Source: Novosphingobium hassiacum
Lineage (GTDB): Bacteria > Pseudomonadota > Alphaproteobacteria > Sphingomonadales > Sphingomonadaceae
Direction: 5' to 3'
Assembly: GCF_014196055.1 (NCBI RefSeq)
Contig: NZ_JACICY010000004.1
Location: 1 to 62,054 of the forward strand
Length of the DNA stretch: 62,054 nt
A program made the position numbers and the translations under genes. Of the stretch, positions 8,565 to 18,400 are shown piece by piece. Position 1 is the first letter of the stretch. The number at the start of each line of letters is the position of its first letter. The notes under the pieces were generated by a model. That model did no database searches and was not told where the DNA came from. It saw only the letters and a list, made by a program, of their open reading frames with translations.

Positions 8565-9626
8565 TCACTTCACCTGCAACGGGCGCCACCAGGCTTCGTT
8601 TTCGAGATACCAGCGCAGGGTATTGCGCAGGCCGTTCTCGAAATCGTGCTGGGGGACGTAGCCGATTTCAGCGCGCGCCTTGGTCTCGTCGATCGCATAG
8701 CGCCGGTCGTGGCCCTTGCGGTCTTCGACGAAAGTCTTGAGTTCACTCGTCGGGCGGCCCTTGGCGGCTGGCGCATCGGGATAGCGCGCGGCCAGACCCT
8801 CGATCTCTTCGAATGCGCGATCGACTTCGGCGCAGATGCGGTCGATCACCGCCATGTTCGGGAGTTCTTCACCGCCGCCGATGTTGTAGGTTTCGCCCGG
8901 CTTGCCGTTGAGCAACGCCGCTTCGATACCGCGACAGTGATCCTCGACATAAAGCCAGTCGCGCACGTTCATGCCATCGCCATAGATCGGCAGCGGCTTG
9001 CCCGACAGCGCATTGAGCACGAACAGCGGGATCAGCTTTTCGGGGTAATGATAAGGCCCGTAATTGTTCGAGCAGTTCGTCGTCGTGACGTCCAGGCCAT
9101 ACGTATGGTGATAGGCGCGCACGAGGTGATCGGATGCTGCCTTCGACGCCGAATAGGGCGAATTCGGCTGGTACTGGGTGGTTTCGGCAAAAGCCGGGTC
9201 GGTCGGGCCGAGCGAACCGTAGACCTCGTCGGTCGAAATGTGGTGAAAGCGGTGGGCGCGGCCCGACCCTGCATCCAGCCACACCGCGCGTGCGGCTTTG
9301 AGCAGACTGTTGGTGCCCAGAATGTTGGTGTCGATGAACGCGTCAGGCCCGGTGATCGAACGATCGACGTGGCTCTCGGCCGCAAAGTGGACGATGGTGG
9401 CGATGTCCCGCTCGCGCAGCAACTTCTCGACCAGATCGGTATCGCGAATGTCGCCGACGACCAGCTCAGCTTGCTCGACGCCCTCGATGGTCGAACGGTT
9501 GCCCGCGTACGTCAGGCAATCTAGCACGATCACGCTGTCGTCGGGATGCGTCTTGCCCCAGTAATGGACGAAGTTGCCACCGATGAAACCGGCTCCGCCG
9601 GTCACGAGCACATTAGCCAAGCGCAA
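8565..9626 (-). CDS. rfbB: dTDP-glucose 4,6-dehydratase
   Basis: This 353-residue extended-SDR enzyme converts dTDP-glucose to dTDP-4-keto-6-deoxyglucose, the second step of dTDP-L-rhamnose synthesis. Visible features are the NAD-binding GGAGFIGGNF at residues 10-19, the catalytic STDEVYG motif, and the YSASKAASD Tyr/Lys pair. The length equals that of E. coli RfbB/RmlB. Its start lies inside the last codons of rfbD (14-base overlap), so it is the last gene of an rfbA-rfbC-rfbD-rfbB operon. It supplies precursor for the surface polysaccharide. Confidence 0.95.
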   Translation of the reverse strand: MRLANVLVTGGAGFIGGNFVHYWGKTHPDDSVIVLDCLTYAGNRSTIEGVEQAELVVGDIRDTDLVEKLLRERDIATIVHFAAESHVDRSITGPDAFIDTNILGTNSLLKAARAVWLDAGSGRAHRFHHISTDEVYGSLGPTDPAFAETTQYQPNSPYSASKAASDHLVRAYHHTYGLDVTTTNCSNNYGPYHYPEKLIPLFVLNALSGKPLPIYGDGMNVRDWLYVEDHCRGIEAALLNGKPGETYNIGGGEELPNMAVIDRICAEVDRAFEEIEGLAARYPDAPAAKGRPTSELKTFVEDRKGHDRRYAIDETKARAEIGYVPQHDFENGLRNTLRWYLENEAWWRPLQVK

Positions 9627-10470
9627 TTTCCTCTTCGAGCATGGTCTTCAGATTGGTTCGCCAGTGCACCGCCGCAGACGACAGCGCCGCCCGCGTTGCC
9701 GAAACGTCCAGCACCGAAAACGACGGCCGCTTGGCCGGGGTCGGATAGTCGGCGGTGGCGATCGGGGTGATCGCGGGAATCCGCGCGAGCAGGCCGATGG
9801 CATGGGCCTCCTCGGCAATGGCGACGGCAAAGTCGTACCAGCTGGCTACCCCGTCGTCGCGGTGATGCCAGATGCCCGTCGCATCGCGAGCTGCAAGGCC
9901 CCACAGCGTGTGCGCCAGACCAGTGGCCCACGTGGGGGAGCCGATCTGATCGCCGACCACCCGCAATTCATCACGCTCACGCATCAGGCGCAGCATGGTG
10001 CGCACGAAGTTGGCGCCGCCTGCAGCATAGACCCAGCTGGTACGCACGATAATCGCGCTGTCGCCTGCAGCGTCCTCGCCCGCGGCCTTGCTGGCGCCAT
10101 AGACCGATTGCGGGTTGCGCGCGTCATCAGGGCGATAGCCCCGTCCGCTCGTGCCATCGAACACGAAATCTGTCGAAACCTGGACCAGACGCCCCGCCCC
10201 GCCGAGCGCTCGTGCAAAGGCAGCGGGTGCCCCGGCGTTGACCGCGTGCGCAAGCTCAGGCTCGCTTTCGGCGCGGTCGACGGCGGTATAGGCCGCCGCA
10301 TTGAGCACCAAGTCGGGCTGCTCGGCATCGACCAGCCGCGCAATGGCGTCAGGATCGGACAGGTCGAGCGCGGCGCGATCAAGCGCGACACAGGTCCAGC
10401 CTTCAGGCCGGGACGCCAGCAGGGCCTTGCCCAACTGGCCATTGACCCCGGTAACCAGCGCCTTTTTCAT
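9613..10470 (-). CDS. rfbD: dTDP-4-dehydrorhamnose reductase
   Basis: The 285-residue SDR enzyme reduces dTDP-4-dehydro-L-rhamnose to dTDP-L-rhamnose with NAD(P)H. The N-terminal nucleotide-binding motif GVNGQLGKAL, the STDFVFDGT segment and the catalytic YGASKAAGE are all present. Its start overlaps the stop of rfbC in an ATGA (10467-10470). Confidence 0.95.
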   Translation of the reverse strand: MKKALVTGVNGQLGKALLASRPEGWTCVALDRAALDLSDPDAIARLVDAEQPDLVLNAAAYTAVDRAESEPELAHAVNAGAPAAFARALGGAGRLVQVSTDFVFDGTSGRGYRPDDARNPQSVYGASKAAGEDAAGDSAIIVRTSWVYAAGGANFVRTMLRLMRERDELRVVGDQIGSPTWATGLAHTLWGLAARDATGIWHHRDDGVASWYDFAVAIAEEAHAIGLLARIPAITPIATADYPTPAKRPSFSVLDVSATRAALSSAAVHWRTNLKTMLEEEIALG

Positions 10471-11012
10471 GCAAAAGCCTGCACTTGCGCCAGCGGCACG
10501 CCGTCAGCATCCTTGGCCGAAAGCTTGGGCTCGATCCCGTCGAGCGGCCATTCGATGCCGACGCTTGGATCGTCCCACGCCAGACTGCACTCGTTCTGCG
10601 GCAGGTAGGCCGACGTGCACTTATAGAGGAAGTCGGTATCGTCCTCGAGCGTCAGAAAGCCATGTGCGAAGCCTTCGGGCACCCAGAACATCCGCTTGTT
10701 TGCTGCCGAAAGCACGACGCCGGTCCACTTCCCGAAGGTGGGAGAGGAGCGGCGCAGATCGACGATGGCGTCGAACACGGCACCGTTGACCACCCGTACA
10801 AGCTTGCCTTGTGGCTGGGGGTTCTGGAAATGCATGCCGCGCAACACGCCCTTTTGCGACCGGCTGTGGTTGTCCTGCACGAAGGTCAGATCAAGCCCGG
10901 CCTTGGCAAACGCGCCGGCGTTCCAGCTTTCCATGAAGAACCCGCGCTCGTCACCGAACACCTTGGGTTCCAGGATCAGCGGTCCGGCGATGTCGCATTC
11001 GATCACATTCAC
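10467..11012 (-). CDS. rfbC: dTDP-4-dehydrorhamnose 3,5-epimerase
   Basis: The 181-residue cupin epimerase performs the third step of dTDP-L-rhamnose synthesis. I place the start at GTG 11012, overlapping the TGA of rfbA by GTGA; this gives the standard length and the family N-terminus ([22 protein letters not shown]). The longer frame to 11123 is inside rfbA. Family residues visible are the catalytic His in VLRGMHFQ and the Tyr in FLYKCTSAY. The [10 protein letters not shown] stretch is also typical. Confidence 0.95.
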   Translation of the reverse strand: MNVIECDIAGPLILEPKVFGDERGFFMESWNAGAFAKAGLDLTFVQDNHSRSQKGVLRGMHFQNPQPQGKLVRVVNGAVFDAIVDLRRSSPTFGKWTGVVLSAANKRMFWVPEGFAHGFLTLEDDTDFLYKCTSAYLPQNECSLAWDDPSVGIEWPLDGIEPKLSAKDADGVPLAQVQAFA

Positions 11013-11893
11013 ACTGAGTGCCCCTGCTTCAGCGTCTGCAGCAGGTATTCGCCATAACCGGACTTGCGCAGCGGCTGGGCGATGGCCTCGAGTTCGGCGT
11101 CGGAAATGAAGCCCTGACGCCACGCGATCTCTTCGGGGCAGCAGATCTTGAGGCCCTGCCGCTCTTCGGTGATGCGGACATAGGCCCCCGCGTCGAGCAG
11201 CGAGGCGTGGGTGCCGGTGTCGAGCCAGGCGAAGCCACGGCCCATGATTTCAACAGCAAGCTCGCCGTCATCCATATACAGACGGTTGAGATCGGTGATC
11301 TCGAGTTCGCCACGCGGCGAAGGCTTCATGTCGCGCGCGCGGTCGACCACGGTTTCGTCATAGAAATACAGGCCGGTCACGGCGTAGTTCGATTTGGGCT
11401 TGGCCGGCTTTTCCTCGATGGTTTCCGCCCGGCCTTCGGCATCGAACGACACCACGCCATAGGCCTGCGGATCATTGACACGATAGGCAAAGACGCTCGC
11501 CCCACTGGTCCGCGCGTTCGCGTTTTGCAGAAGCTGCGGGAGGCCGTGACCGTAAAAGATGTTGTCGCCAAGCACGAGCGCGCTCGGGCTTCCACCGACG
11601 AAGTCCGCGCCGATGTGGAACGCCTGCGCCAGCCCCTCCGGCTTGGGCTGAACCGCATAAGTCAACGAAATGCCGAAATCCGATCCATCGCCGAGCACGC
11701 GCTGGAATTGCGCGGCATCATCAGGCGTGGTGATGATCAGGATGTCGCGAATGCCGGCCAGCATCAGCGTGCTGAGCGGATAGTAGATCATTGGCTTGTC
11801 GAATACCGGCATCAGCTGCTTGGAAACACCGCGCGTCAGTGGGTACAACCGCGTGCCAGAGCCGCCTGCAAGTATTATCCCTTTGCGTGTCAT
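11009..11893 (-). CDS. rfbA: Glucose-1-phosphate thymidylyltransferase
   Basis: The 294-residue nucleotidyltransferase makes dTDP-glucose from dTTP and glucose-1-phosphate, the first step of the rhamnose pathway. I start it at ATG 11893 ([18 protein letters not shown]); the frame extends upstream without similarity. The GGSGTRL nucleotide-binding loop and the [12 protein letters not shown] region are intact. It is the first gene of the four-gene rfb operon, with a palindromic candidate operator about 75 bp upstream. Confidence 0.95.
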   Translation of the reverse strand: MTRKGIILAGGSGTRLYPLTRGVSKQLMPVFDKPMIYYPLSTLMLAGIRDILIITTPDDAAQFQRVLGDGSDFGISLTYAVQPKPEGLAQAFHIGADFVGGSPSALVLGDNIFYGHGLPQLLQNANARTSGASVFAYRVNDPQAYGVVSFDAEGRAETIEEKPAKPKSNYAVTGLYFYDETVVDRARDMKPSPRGELEITDLNRLYMDDGELAVEIMGRGFAWLDTGTHASLLDAGAYVRITEERQGLKICCPEEIAWRQGFISDAELEAIAQPLRKSGYGEYLLQTLKQGHSV

Positions 11894-12292
11894 CCGACCG
11901 AAACCCCTTCTCTTGCCGATCGCAGCCCTCCGATCTGCCCTCAAAGGGCCTCTCTCGGGTACGGCGCGACAATATGTCGCATTGCAGCACAACGTCCGCC
12001 GGTCAACGGGTTTTGGGTTACAGCCGTTGATGTAAATGGGCTATTGGCAACCGCCGTATGATGTCTTGTCGTGCGGACACGTCCACGGATGCGAAGTGGA
12101 GCTCGCGACCGCTAAAGTGACCAGCGCTCGGCCCGAGCAGAGGCCATCGGTCAGATTCGGAAGGAGCAGAATCGCGCTTGCAGGTCGGGACGGGGCAATC
12201 CACATACACCCGTGATCGCCGTGATTTTTGAGCGGAAAACGGCAACGGCAGTTGCGCCACACAATCATCTGACATGCGCCGTCAAAGGCCGA
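11894..12292. other. Intergenic region between rfbA and the signalling operon
   Basis: About 400 bases separate the rfbA start from the stop of the receiver-kinase-receiver gene. Apart from the palindrome at 11966-11980 I see no gene, RNA or clear terminator. It should contain the rfb promoter. Confidence 0.5.
11966..11980. promoter_or_regulatory. Perfect palindrome upstream of the rfb operon
   Basis: GCGACA-ATA-TGTCGC is a perfect 6+3+6 inverted repeat. It lies about 73 bases upstream of the proposed rfbA start, in the leader region of the operon. It could be an operator for a dimeric regulator. There is no further support. Confidence 0.3.
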
Positions 12293-13993
12293 TCAAGAGA
12301 TGGGCGTACCAACGGTCGACGAAGTCAGTTCGCTTACCCGGATTGCAAGGTCGCCAAGCGAGAACGGCTTGGTGATCATGGACATGTTCTCAGAAAGGAA
12401 ATCTCCGCGTAAAGTCGCATTCTCGGCATAGCCGGTAATGAACAGGATGGGCAGGCTTGGCCGATGCGCGCGGGCAACATCGGCCAGCTCGCGGCCAGTC
12501 ATGCCTGGCATGCCCACGTCCGAGATCATCAGGTCGATGCGCGTGCCCGATGCAAGCAGCGGCACAGCATCGCTCGGATCTGCAAATTCGACGACTTCAT
12601 AGTGCAGTTCCTCCAACACCTCGCGAACGAGCATCCGCACGGCCGGATCGTCCTCGACAACCAACACGCGCTCACCGTCTCCGCGAGGGGTGGCTTCCGG
12701 AACCGCCACACCCTTATGGGCTAGGGTCGCAGCCGTGATCGGCAGGTGCAACCGCACCGTGGTGCCAAGCCCCGGGCGGCTATCCAGCTGAACCGCCCCG
12801 CCACTCTGCTTGGCAAAGCCATAGACCATGGACAGACCAAGTCCGGTGCCGAGGCCCACAGGTTTCGTCGTGAAGAACGGGTCGAACACCTTGTCCATCA
12901 CGTCTTGCGGTATGCCTGTCCCCGTATCCGAAACCGCTACGGTGACATAGTGGCCCGCAGAGAGCCCGGGCGGAATTGTCGCACACGGCATGCCGAAATC
13001 CTCGTGCGCCGTTTCAATCACCAGCCTGCCTCCCTCCGGCATCGCGTCACGTGCATTAAGGACGAGATTGAGAATGGCATTTTCCAGTTGGTTGGCATCC
13101 GCCAAGACGGCTGGAAGGTCCTCTGCGAGCGTCGTCTCCAGCGCGATCTGCTCTGACAAGGCGTTGTGCACCAGCGGGGTGATCGAACCGATCAACGCAT
13201 TGATGTCCAGGGGCTGGGGATCGAGCGACTGACGACGGGAAAACGCCAGCAGCCGATGCGTCAAAGAGGCCGCCCGCTGGGCAGACGTGGTGGCTGCGTC
13301 CATGAAGCGATCAAGTTCTTCGTACCGTTTGGCCTCGATGCGCCGCCGCATCAGGTCGAGCGACCCGATGATGCCCGTCAGCATATTGTTGAAATCGTGG
13401 GCAATGCCACCGGTCAGTTGACCGACCGCTTCCATCTTCTGGCTCTGGCGCAGCGATGCCTCGGCGCGCTCGCGCTCGGCTGTTTCTGCACGAAGGCGCT
13501 CCAGCGCATGTTCGAGTTCGGCAGTACGTTCATGCACCTGCATTTCGAGACGTCCCGCCGCATCGGCAAGCGCCTTGCTCTGCTGCTCGATCTCGCGGCG
13601 CTGCCGATGGAGGTCGAAGAAGACAGTGGCCTTGCTGCTGAGGATGTCACCTTCGATCGGCTTCTGAATGAAGTCGACCGCGCCTGCCTCGTAGCCGCGG
13701 AAACGTCGCTGTCCGTCGGCGCTGCCGGCGGTCAGGAATATGATCGGGACATGGCGGGTGCGTTCGCTTCCCCGCATGAACTCGGCCAGTTCGAAACCGT
13801 CCATTCCGGGCATCTGCACGTCTAGCAGCGCCAGCGCGATTTCATGGCGCAACAACAGTTCGAGCGCTTCCTCGCCCGAGCGCGCGCGCAGGAACGAAAG
13901 GCCATCGCGCCGCAGCAGCGCCTCGAGCGCCACCAGATTTTCCTCGAGGTCGTCGACGATCAGGAAATGGATTGGTTCGCCAGCGTTGTTCAT
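12293..13993 (-). CDS. Receiver-histidine kinase-receiver hybrid signalling protein
   Basis: The 566-residue cytoplasmic protein has three parts. An N-terminal REC domain (phospho-acceptor Asp58 in LLDVQMPGMDG, Lys111 in KP) is followed by a coiled coil (about 130-185) and a kinase core. The kinase has its His199 in GGIAHDFNNML, N-box NLVLNARDAM, G1 DTGTGI and G2 GTGLGLS. The C-terminal REC begins at ~440 with Asp492 in SDVGMPGMTG. The HDFNN phospho-site marks the HWE/NtrB-like class often coupled to attached receivers. There is no membrane segment or sensor domain, so the N-terminal receiver is probably its input. Its ATG overlaps the cheB stop (13990-13993), making it the last gene of the operon. 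Confidence 0.9.
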   Translation of the reverse strand: MNNAGEPIHFLIVDDLEENLVALEALLRRDGLSFLRARSGEEALELLLRHEIALALLDVQMPGMDGFELAEFMRGSERTRHVPIIFLTAGSADGQRRFRGYEAGAVDFIQKPIEGDILSSKATVFFDLHRQRREIEQQSKALADAAGRLEMQVHERTAELEHALERLRAETAERERAEASLRQSQKMEAVGQLTGGIAHDFNNMLTGIIGSLDLMRRRIEAKRYEELDRFMDAATTSAQRAASLTHRLLAFSRRQSLDPQPLDINALIGSITPLVHNALSEQIALETTLAEDLPAVLADANQLENAILNLVLNARDAMPEGGRLVIETAHEDFGMPCATIPPGLSAGHYVTVAVSDTGTGIPQDVMDKVFDPFFTTKPVGLGTGLGLSMVYGFAKQSGGAVQLDSRPGLGTTVRLHLPITAATLAHKGVAVPEATPRGDGERVLVVEDDPAVRMLVREVLEELHYEVVEFADPSDAVPLLASGTRIDLMISDVGMPGMTGRELADVARAHRPSLPILFITGYAENATLRGDFLSENMSMITKPFSLGDLAIRVSELTSSTVGTPIS

Positions 13994-14562
13994 ATTGTTC
14001 CTACCTGAGCCAACCGATCCGCAATTGCGTCGAGCGACAGGGTCAGTGCAGACGGACAGCGCGCCAGTGCAGCGCGCGGCATTGTATCGGCAAAGGCATG
14101 CTCCGGGTCCTCGACCAGCACTGTCCCGCCTGCGTCGATAATCGCTGCCGAGCCCACCGCGCCGTCCTCGTTCGCACCGGTCAGCATGACGCCAATCAGC
14201 CCTTCGCCATAGCTGTCAGCGGCGCTCTGGAAGAGTACGTCGATGGAGGGACGCGAATACAGCACAGGCTCGTCGAGCGACAAGGCGATCGTACGGTCAT
14301 CCTCCACCAGCATGTGATAGCCGGGCGGCGCGAAATAGACGCATGCGCTCTCAATGGGCTCCTTGTCGTCCGGCTCGCGCACCCTGATCGCGCATTTGCT
14401 TGCGAACAGGGCAACCAGACCCGATGGATCGGCGGGCACGTGGACCACGATCACCACTGGTAGCGGATAAGTTGCGGGCAGACGCGGCAATATCTGTGAA
14501 AGCGCCTGCACTGCGCCGGCCGATGCGCCTATCACGATCGCCTTTGCCCCGTTCGGCATCAT
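13990..14562 (-). CDS. cheB: Stand-alone CheB-type methylesterase domain
   Basis: The 190-residue protein consists only of the CheB catalytic domain. It has the Ser of GASAGAVQAL, the His of VVIVVHVPAD and the Asp of GANEDGAVG (the family GMGxDG motif is altered to GANEDG). The regulatory receiver of classical CheB is absent, as in many alphaproteobacterial CheB-CheR-kinase clusters not devoted to flagellar chemotaxis. The start at ATG 14562 overlaps the cheR TGA. No methyl-accepting receptor gene is nearby, so its substrate is unclear; the large hybrid kinase of the operon is a candidate. Confidence 0.85.
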   Translation of the reverse strand: MMPNGAKAIVIGASAGAVQALSQILPRLPATYPLPVVIVVHVPADPSGLVALFASKCAIRVREPDDKEPIESACVYFAPPGYHMLVEDDRTIALSLDEPVLYSRPSIDVLFQSAADSYGEGLIGVMLTGANEDGAVGSAAIIDAGGTVLVEDPEHAFADTMPRAALARCPSALTLSLDAIADRLAQVGTI

Positions 14563-15407
14563 GCGTCGCGCCGCCGGTAGATCTTTTCCTCGCGTACGAA
14601 CTCGGTGAACGCGTCGGCATGTTCGGAAAAGCGCAGCGTTTCCTTGGAGCCCAGCCCAAGAAATCCCCGGCGGCTGAGCGAATCCCGAAACAGCCCCAGC
14701 GCGCGGTCCTGCAGCGGCCGGTCGAAGTAGATCATCACGTTGCGGCACGAGACGAACTGGCATTCGGCAAAGACGGCGTCATTCGCCAGACTATGGTCTG
14801 AAAACACCACCCGTTCGCGCAGCTTCCGGTCAAACACTACGCGGTCGTAGGCACTGCTGTAGTAATCCGACAGCGAGGTCCGTCCACCCGAGCGCTGGTG
14901 ATTGCGGGTAAAAGTGGCGATGCGATCAAGCGCATATATGCCCTTTTGCGCCGTCTCGAGCGCCGTCGGATTGATGTCGGTCGCGTAGATCAGGGTGCGA
15001 TCGAGCAGCCCCTCCTCCTGCAACAGGATGGCGAAAGAATAGAGCTCCTCGCCCCCGCTGCAGCCAGCGATCCAGATCTTGAGCGACGGATAGGTCTGCA
15101 GATGTGGCACGACCTTCTCACGGATTGCCTTGAAGTACCCGGGATCGCGAAACATTTCGCTGACCTGGACGGTCAGGAAGTCGAGCAACCGGGTCAGAAC
15201 CGCTTCGTCATGCAGCAGGGCGTCCTGCATCATCGAGATGCTGGCAAACCCCAGCTGCTGGCAAGCCTGCCGCAGCCGACGCCGGATAGAAGCACGCGCA
15301 TAGTGGCGGAAGTCGTAGTGATACCGCCGGTGCAGCGCCTCCAGCAGCAGGTACGTCTCTATCTCTTCCACCGGCTCACTCGCCGGTTGGTTCAGCGTGG
15401 CATCCAT
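14559..15407 (-). CDS. cheR: CheR-type protein-glutamate methyltransferase
   Basis: The 282-residue SAM-dependent methyltransferase has the CheR N-terminal helical domain (YDFRHYARASIRRRLRQ) and the catalytic domain with the SAM-binding GCSGGEELYSFAIL loop. Later segments are IYATDINPTALE and CRNVMIYFD. It is complete, with no C-terminal TPR or PAS extension. Its start overlaps the end of the large hybrid kinase gene by 16 bases, and its stop overlaps the cheB start, so the three genes are expressed as a unit. Confidence 0.9.
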   Translation of the reverse strand: MDATLNQPASEPVEEIETYLLLEALHRRYHYDFRHYARASIRRRLRQACQQLGFASISMMQDALLHDEAVLTRLLDFLTVQVSEMFRDPGYFKAIREKVVPHLQTYPSLKIWIAGCSGGEELYSFAILLQEEGLLDRTLIYATDINPTALETAQKGIYALDRIATFTRNHQRSGGRTSLSDYYSSAYDRVVFDRKLRERVVFSDHSLANDAVFAECQFVSCRNVMIYFDRPLQDRALGLFRDSLSRRGFLGLGSKETLRFSEHADAFTEFVREEKIYRRRDA

Positions 15408-18400
15408 ACACGCACCAGCGAGAGCAGCTTGTCGACATCGAGGGGTTTGGCCATGTAATCGTTAGCGCCTGCGGCGAGACATCGTTCCTGATCGTCGGGC
15501 ATGGCCTTGGCGGTCAGCATGATGACCGGCAGACGCGACAGACGCGGATCGAGCCTGATCCGGTGCGTGGCCTCAAGTCCGTCCATCACCGGCATCATCA
15601 CGTCCATCAACACGAGATCGACTTCTTCCGGCGTGCCACGACCTTGCGCCAATGCGTCGAGCGCTTCCTGGCCATTGCGTGCAATTACGACTTTCGCGCC
15701 GCGCGGTTCGAGGATGTTGACCAGTGAATAGACGTTGCGGACGTCATCCTCCACGATGAGAATGCGCCGGCCCTCAAGCACCGCGTCACGACTGCGCGAT
15801 TGCTGGATCATCTTCTGCTGTTCAGGCGGAAGTTCCGAGACCACCTGATGCAGGAACAAGGTCACCTCGTCGAGCAGGCGTTCGGGCGACTTGGCACCTT
15901 TGATGATGATCGAGCTAGAATAGCGGCGAAGCTGCTGCTCGTCCTCGGCCGAAAGATCATGCCCGGTATAGACGATGACCGGCGGGAAGCTGTGGTCACC
16001 GTCTTCGCTGAGCGCTTGAAGAAGTGAAAAGCCCGTGGCGTCGGGCAGGGTCAGGTCGAGCACCATGCAATCGAAGGTCTGCTCTCTCAGCAACATCAGG
16101 CACTCCGCCGCCGTCCCAGCCCCGATGGTCTCGACTTCGGGTCCGGCGAGCAGTTTGCCCACCGCGTCACGCTGCACCGGATCATCTTCGACGACCAGCA
16201 CGCGTCGCATCGTCCGGGTCAGCTGAGCCTCAAGCGCGCCCAGCGCATGGGTCAGGTCCTCGCGCTTTACCGGCTTCACCAGATACCCCATCGCGCCGAG
16301 CGAGAACGCGGTCTGCTGGTGGTCGCTTCCCGAAATCACGTGGATCGGGATGTGCCGCGTAGCGTCCTCGCGCTTGAGCCGGTCGAGCACCGAAAGCCCC
16401 GATTGGTCAGGCAGGCCAAGGTCCAGCACGATCGCGCTCGGCTTGAAACGACGGGCCAGATCGAGCGCTTCCTCGGCGGTGCCCGCGACAAGACACTGGA
16501 AGCCTGCATCGCGCGACAAGTCGCACACGATCCCGGCGAAGGTCTGGTCGTCCTCGACCACAAGCAGCACCCTGCGGGTGCCTTCCAACCGGTCACGGTC
16601 GTCGTCCAGCGATGGCAGCTGGGCCAGCGCCCCGGTCGCCCTGCGCGCCGCCACGGTTGGTACGACTTGCGGGGCGGTGGTCGATGTGCCTGCCCCAAAC
16701 GCCGGTGCGCGCGCTTCGACCTGCGCCGGATCGTACTGCACCGGAATGGTGACAGTAAAGCGGCTGCCCTCGCCCGGCTTGCTGGCGAGCGTGATCACGC
16801 CGCCCAGCAGCCGCGCCAGTTCGCGCGAGATCGACAGGCCAAGGCCCGTACCGCCGAACTTTCGATTGATCGCACCGTCGGCCTGCCGAAACGCTTCGAA
16901 AATCGCCTGCTGGTGCTCCGGCGAAATGCCGATCCCGGTGTCGCTTACCGTCAGGGCAAGCTTGTCCCCGTCGACCGCCTCCATCCGCAGCGCGACCGCG
17001 CCTTCGGCCGTAAACTTGAATGCATTGGCAAGCAGGTTCTTCAGGATCTGCTCGAGCCTCTGTCGGTCCGTCGCGATCGACGTCGGCGCCTCGTCGGCGA
17101 TGTCGATGGTGAATGCCACGCCGCGATCGGATGCGATCGGATCGAACGTCTGGCGCAAGTCGGAGGCAAGCCGCTTGAGGGTTACCGCCTCTGCACGTAT
17201 CTCGACATGGCCCGCCTCGATCTTTGACAGGTCGAGAATGTCGTTGATCAGGTTGAGCAGGTCGTTGCCCGATGCCTGGATGGTGCGGGCATACTGGGTC
17301 TGCTCGTCGCTGAGGTTGCCGTGTGGGTTGTCCCCCAGAAGCTTAGACAAGATAAGCAGCGAATTGAGCGGGGTGCGCAATTCGTGGCTCATATTGGCAA
17401 GGAAGTCGGACTTGTACCGGCTGGCCTGCTCGAGCTCTCGTGCCTTGAGTTCGACCGCAGCACTCGATCTGGCAAGATCGTCACGCTGGGTTTCGAGCAA
17501 CTGCGCCTGCTCTTCCAGCTGCGAATTGGTCTGTTCGAGTTCGACCTGCTGCTGTTCGAGCCGCACCGCCGATTCCTTCAACGCGCGGCCTTGCTCCTCC
17601 AGTTCCTCGTTGGTGACCCGCAACTCTTCGCTCTGAACCTGCATCTCCTCGGACTGGCGCTGCGTTTCGGCCAGCAGGTTCTGTAGTTCGGTGCGGTAGC
17701 GGGCCGAACGCAGCGCAACGCCCACCGGTTGAGTGATGCGGCTCAGCAATGTCAGGACACGTCCATCCACCTGCTGCAGAAAGCCGAACTCGATCACGGC
17801 ATTCACCAAGCCATCGGCATTGAACGGCGCGATCACGAGGTGGCGGGGATTGTCTCGCCCCAGTGCCGAGCCAAGCGTCAGGTAACCCGGCGGCACGTCG
17901 TCGATCAGCATGGGCGCGCCTTCGGCTGCAACCCGGCCGAGCAAGCCTTCGCGCAGGGCAAAACTCCGGGGCACCGTCGCATCACCCGGCACGCCTACCG
18001 CCGCCACGCGTTCGAAGGTGCCCACCTCGCCCTTGAACAGCACGCTGGCCTGCGCGCCCAGGTACGACGTGAGATAATCGAGAATGGACTCAGCCAGCTC
18101 GCGCACGGTCTTGTCGCCCAGCATCGCCTGCGCAAGGCCGACCTCGCCCGCTTGCAGCCACGCCTGTTGCTGGCGCAGACGCGTCTCTCGATGGATCAGC
18201 ATGCCCACTGCGAGTGACAGCACCACACCCAGCAGCGCGGTCAGCATGCCGCTCAAGATCGTTGAACGGTACGCCGCCTCCATCTGAACCAGCCGCGCCT
18301 CGCGCAAGCGGCGCTCATCGGCGCGCATGTCGTCGATCTGCGAGCGGATCGAATCCATCTCGAACTTGCCGCGATCGGTGTTCACGATCGACAGCGCCGC

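Noticed and set aside
8406..9524. 372-codon + strand frame opposite rfbB
   Set aside because: It overlaps rfbB fully and starts inside the acetyltransferase gene; it is a GC-driven shadow.
9574..10608. 344-codon + strand frame opposite rfbD/rfbC
   Set aside because: It is a shadow of the rfb genes: Arg-rich, with no similarity to a known family.
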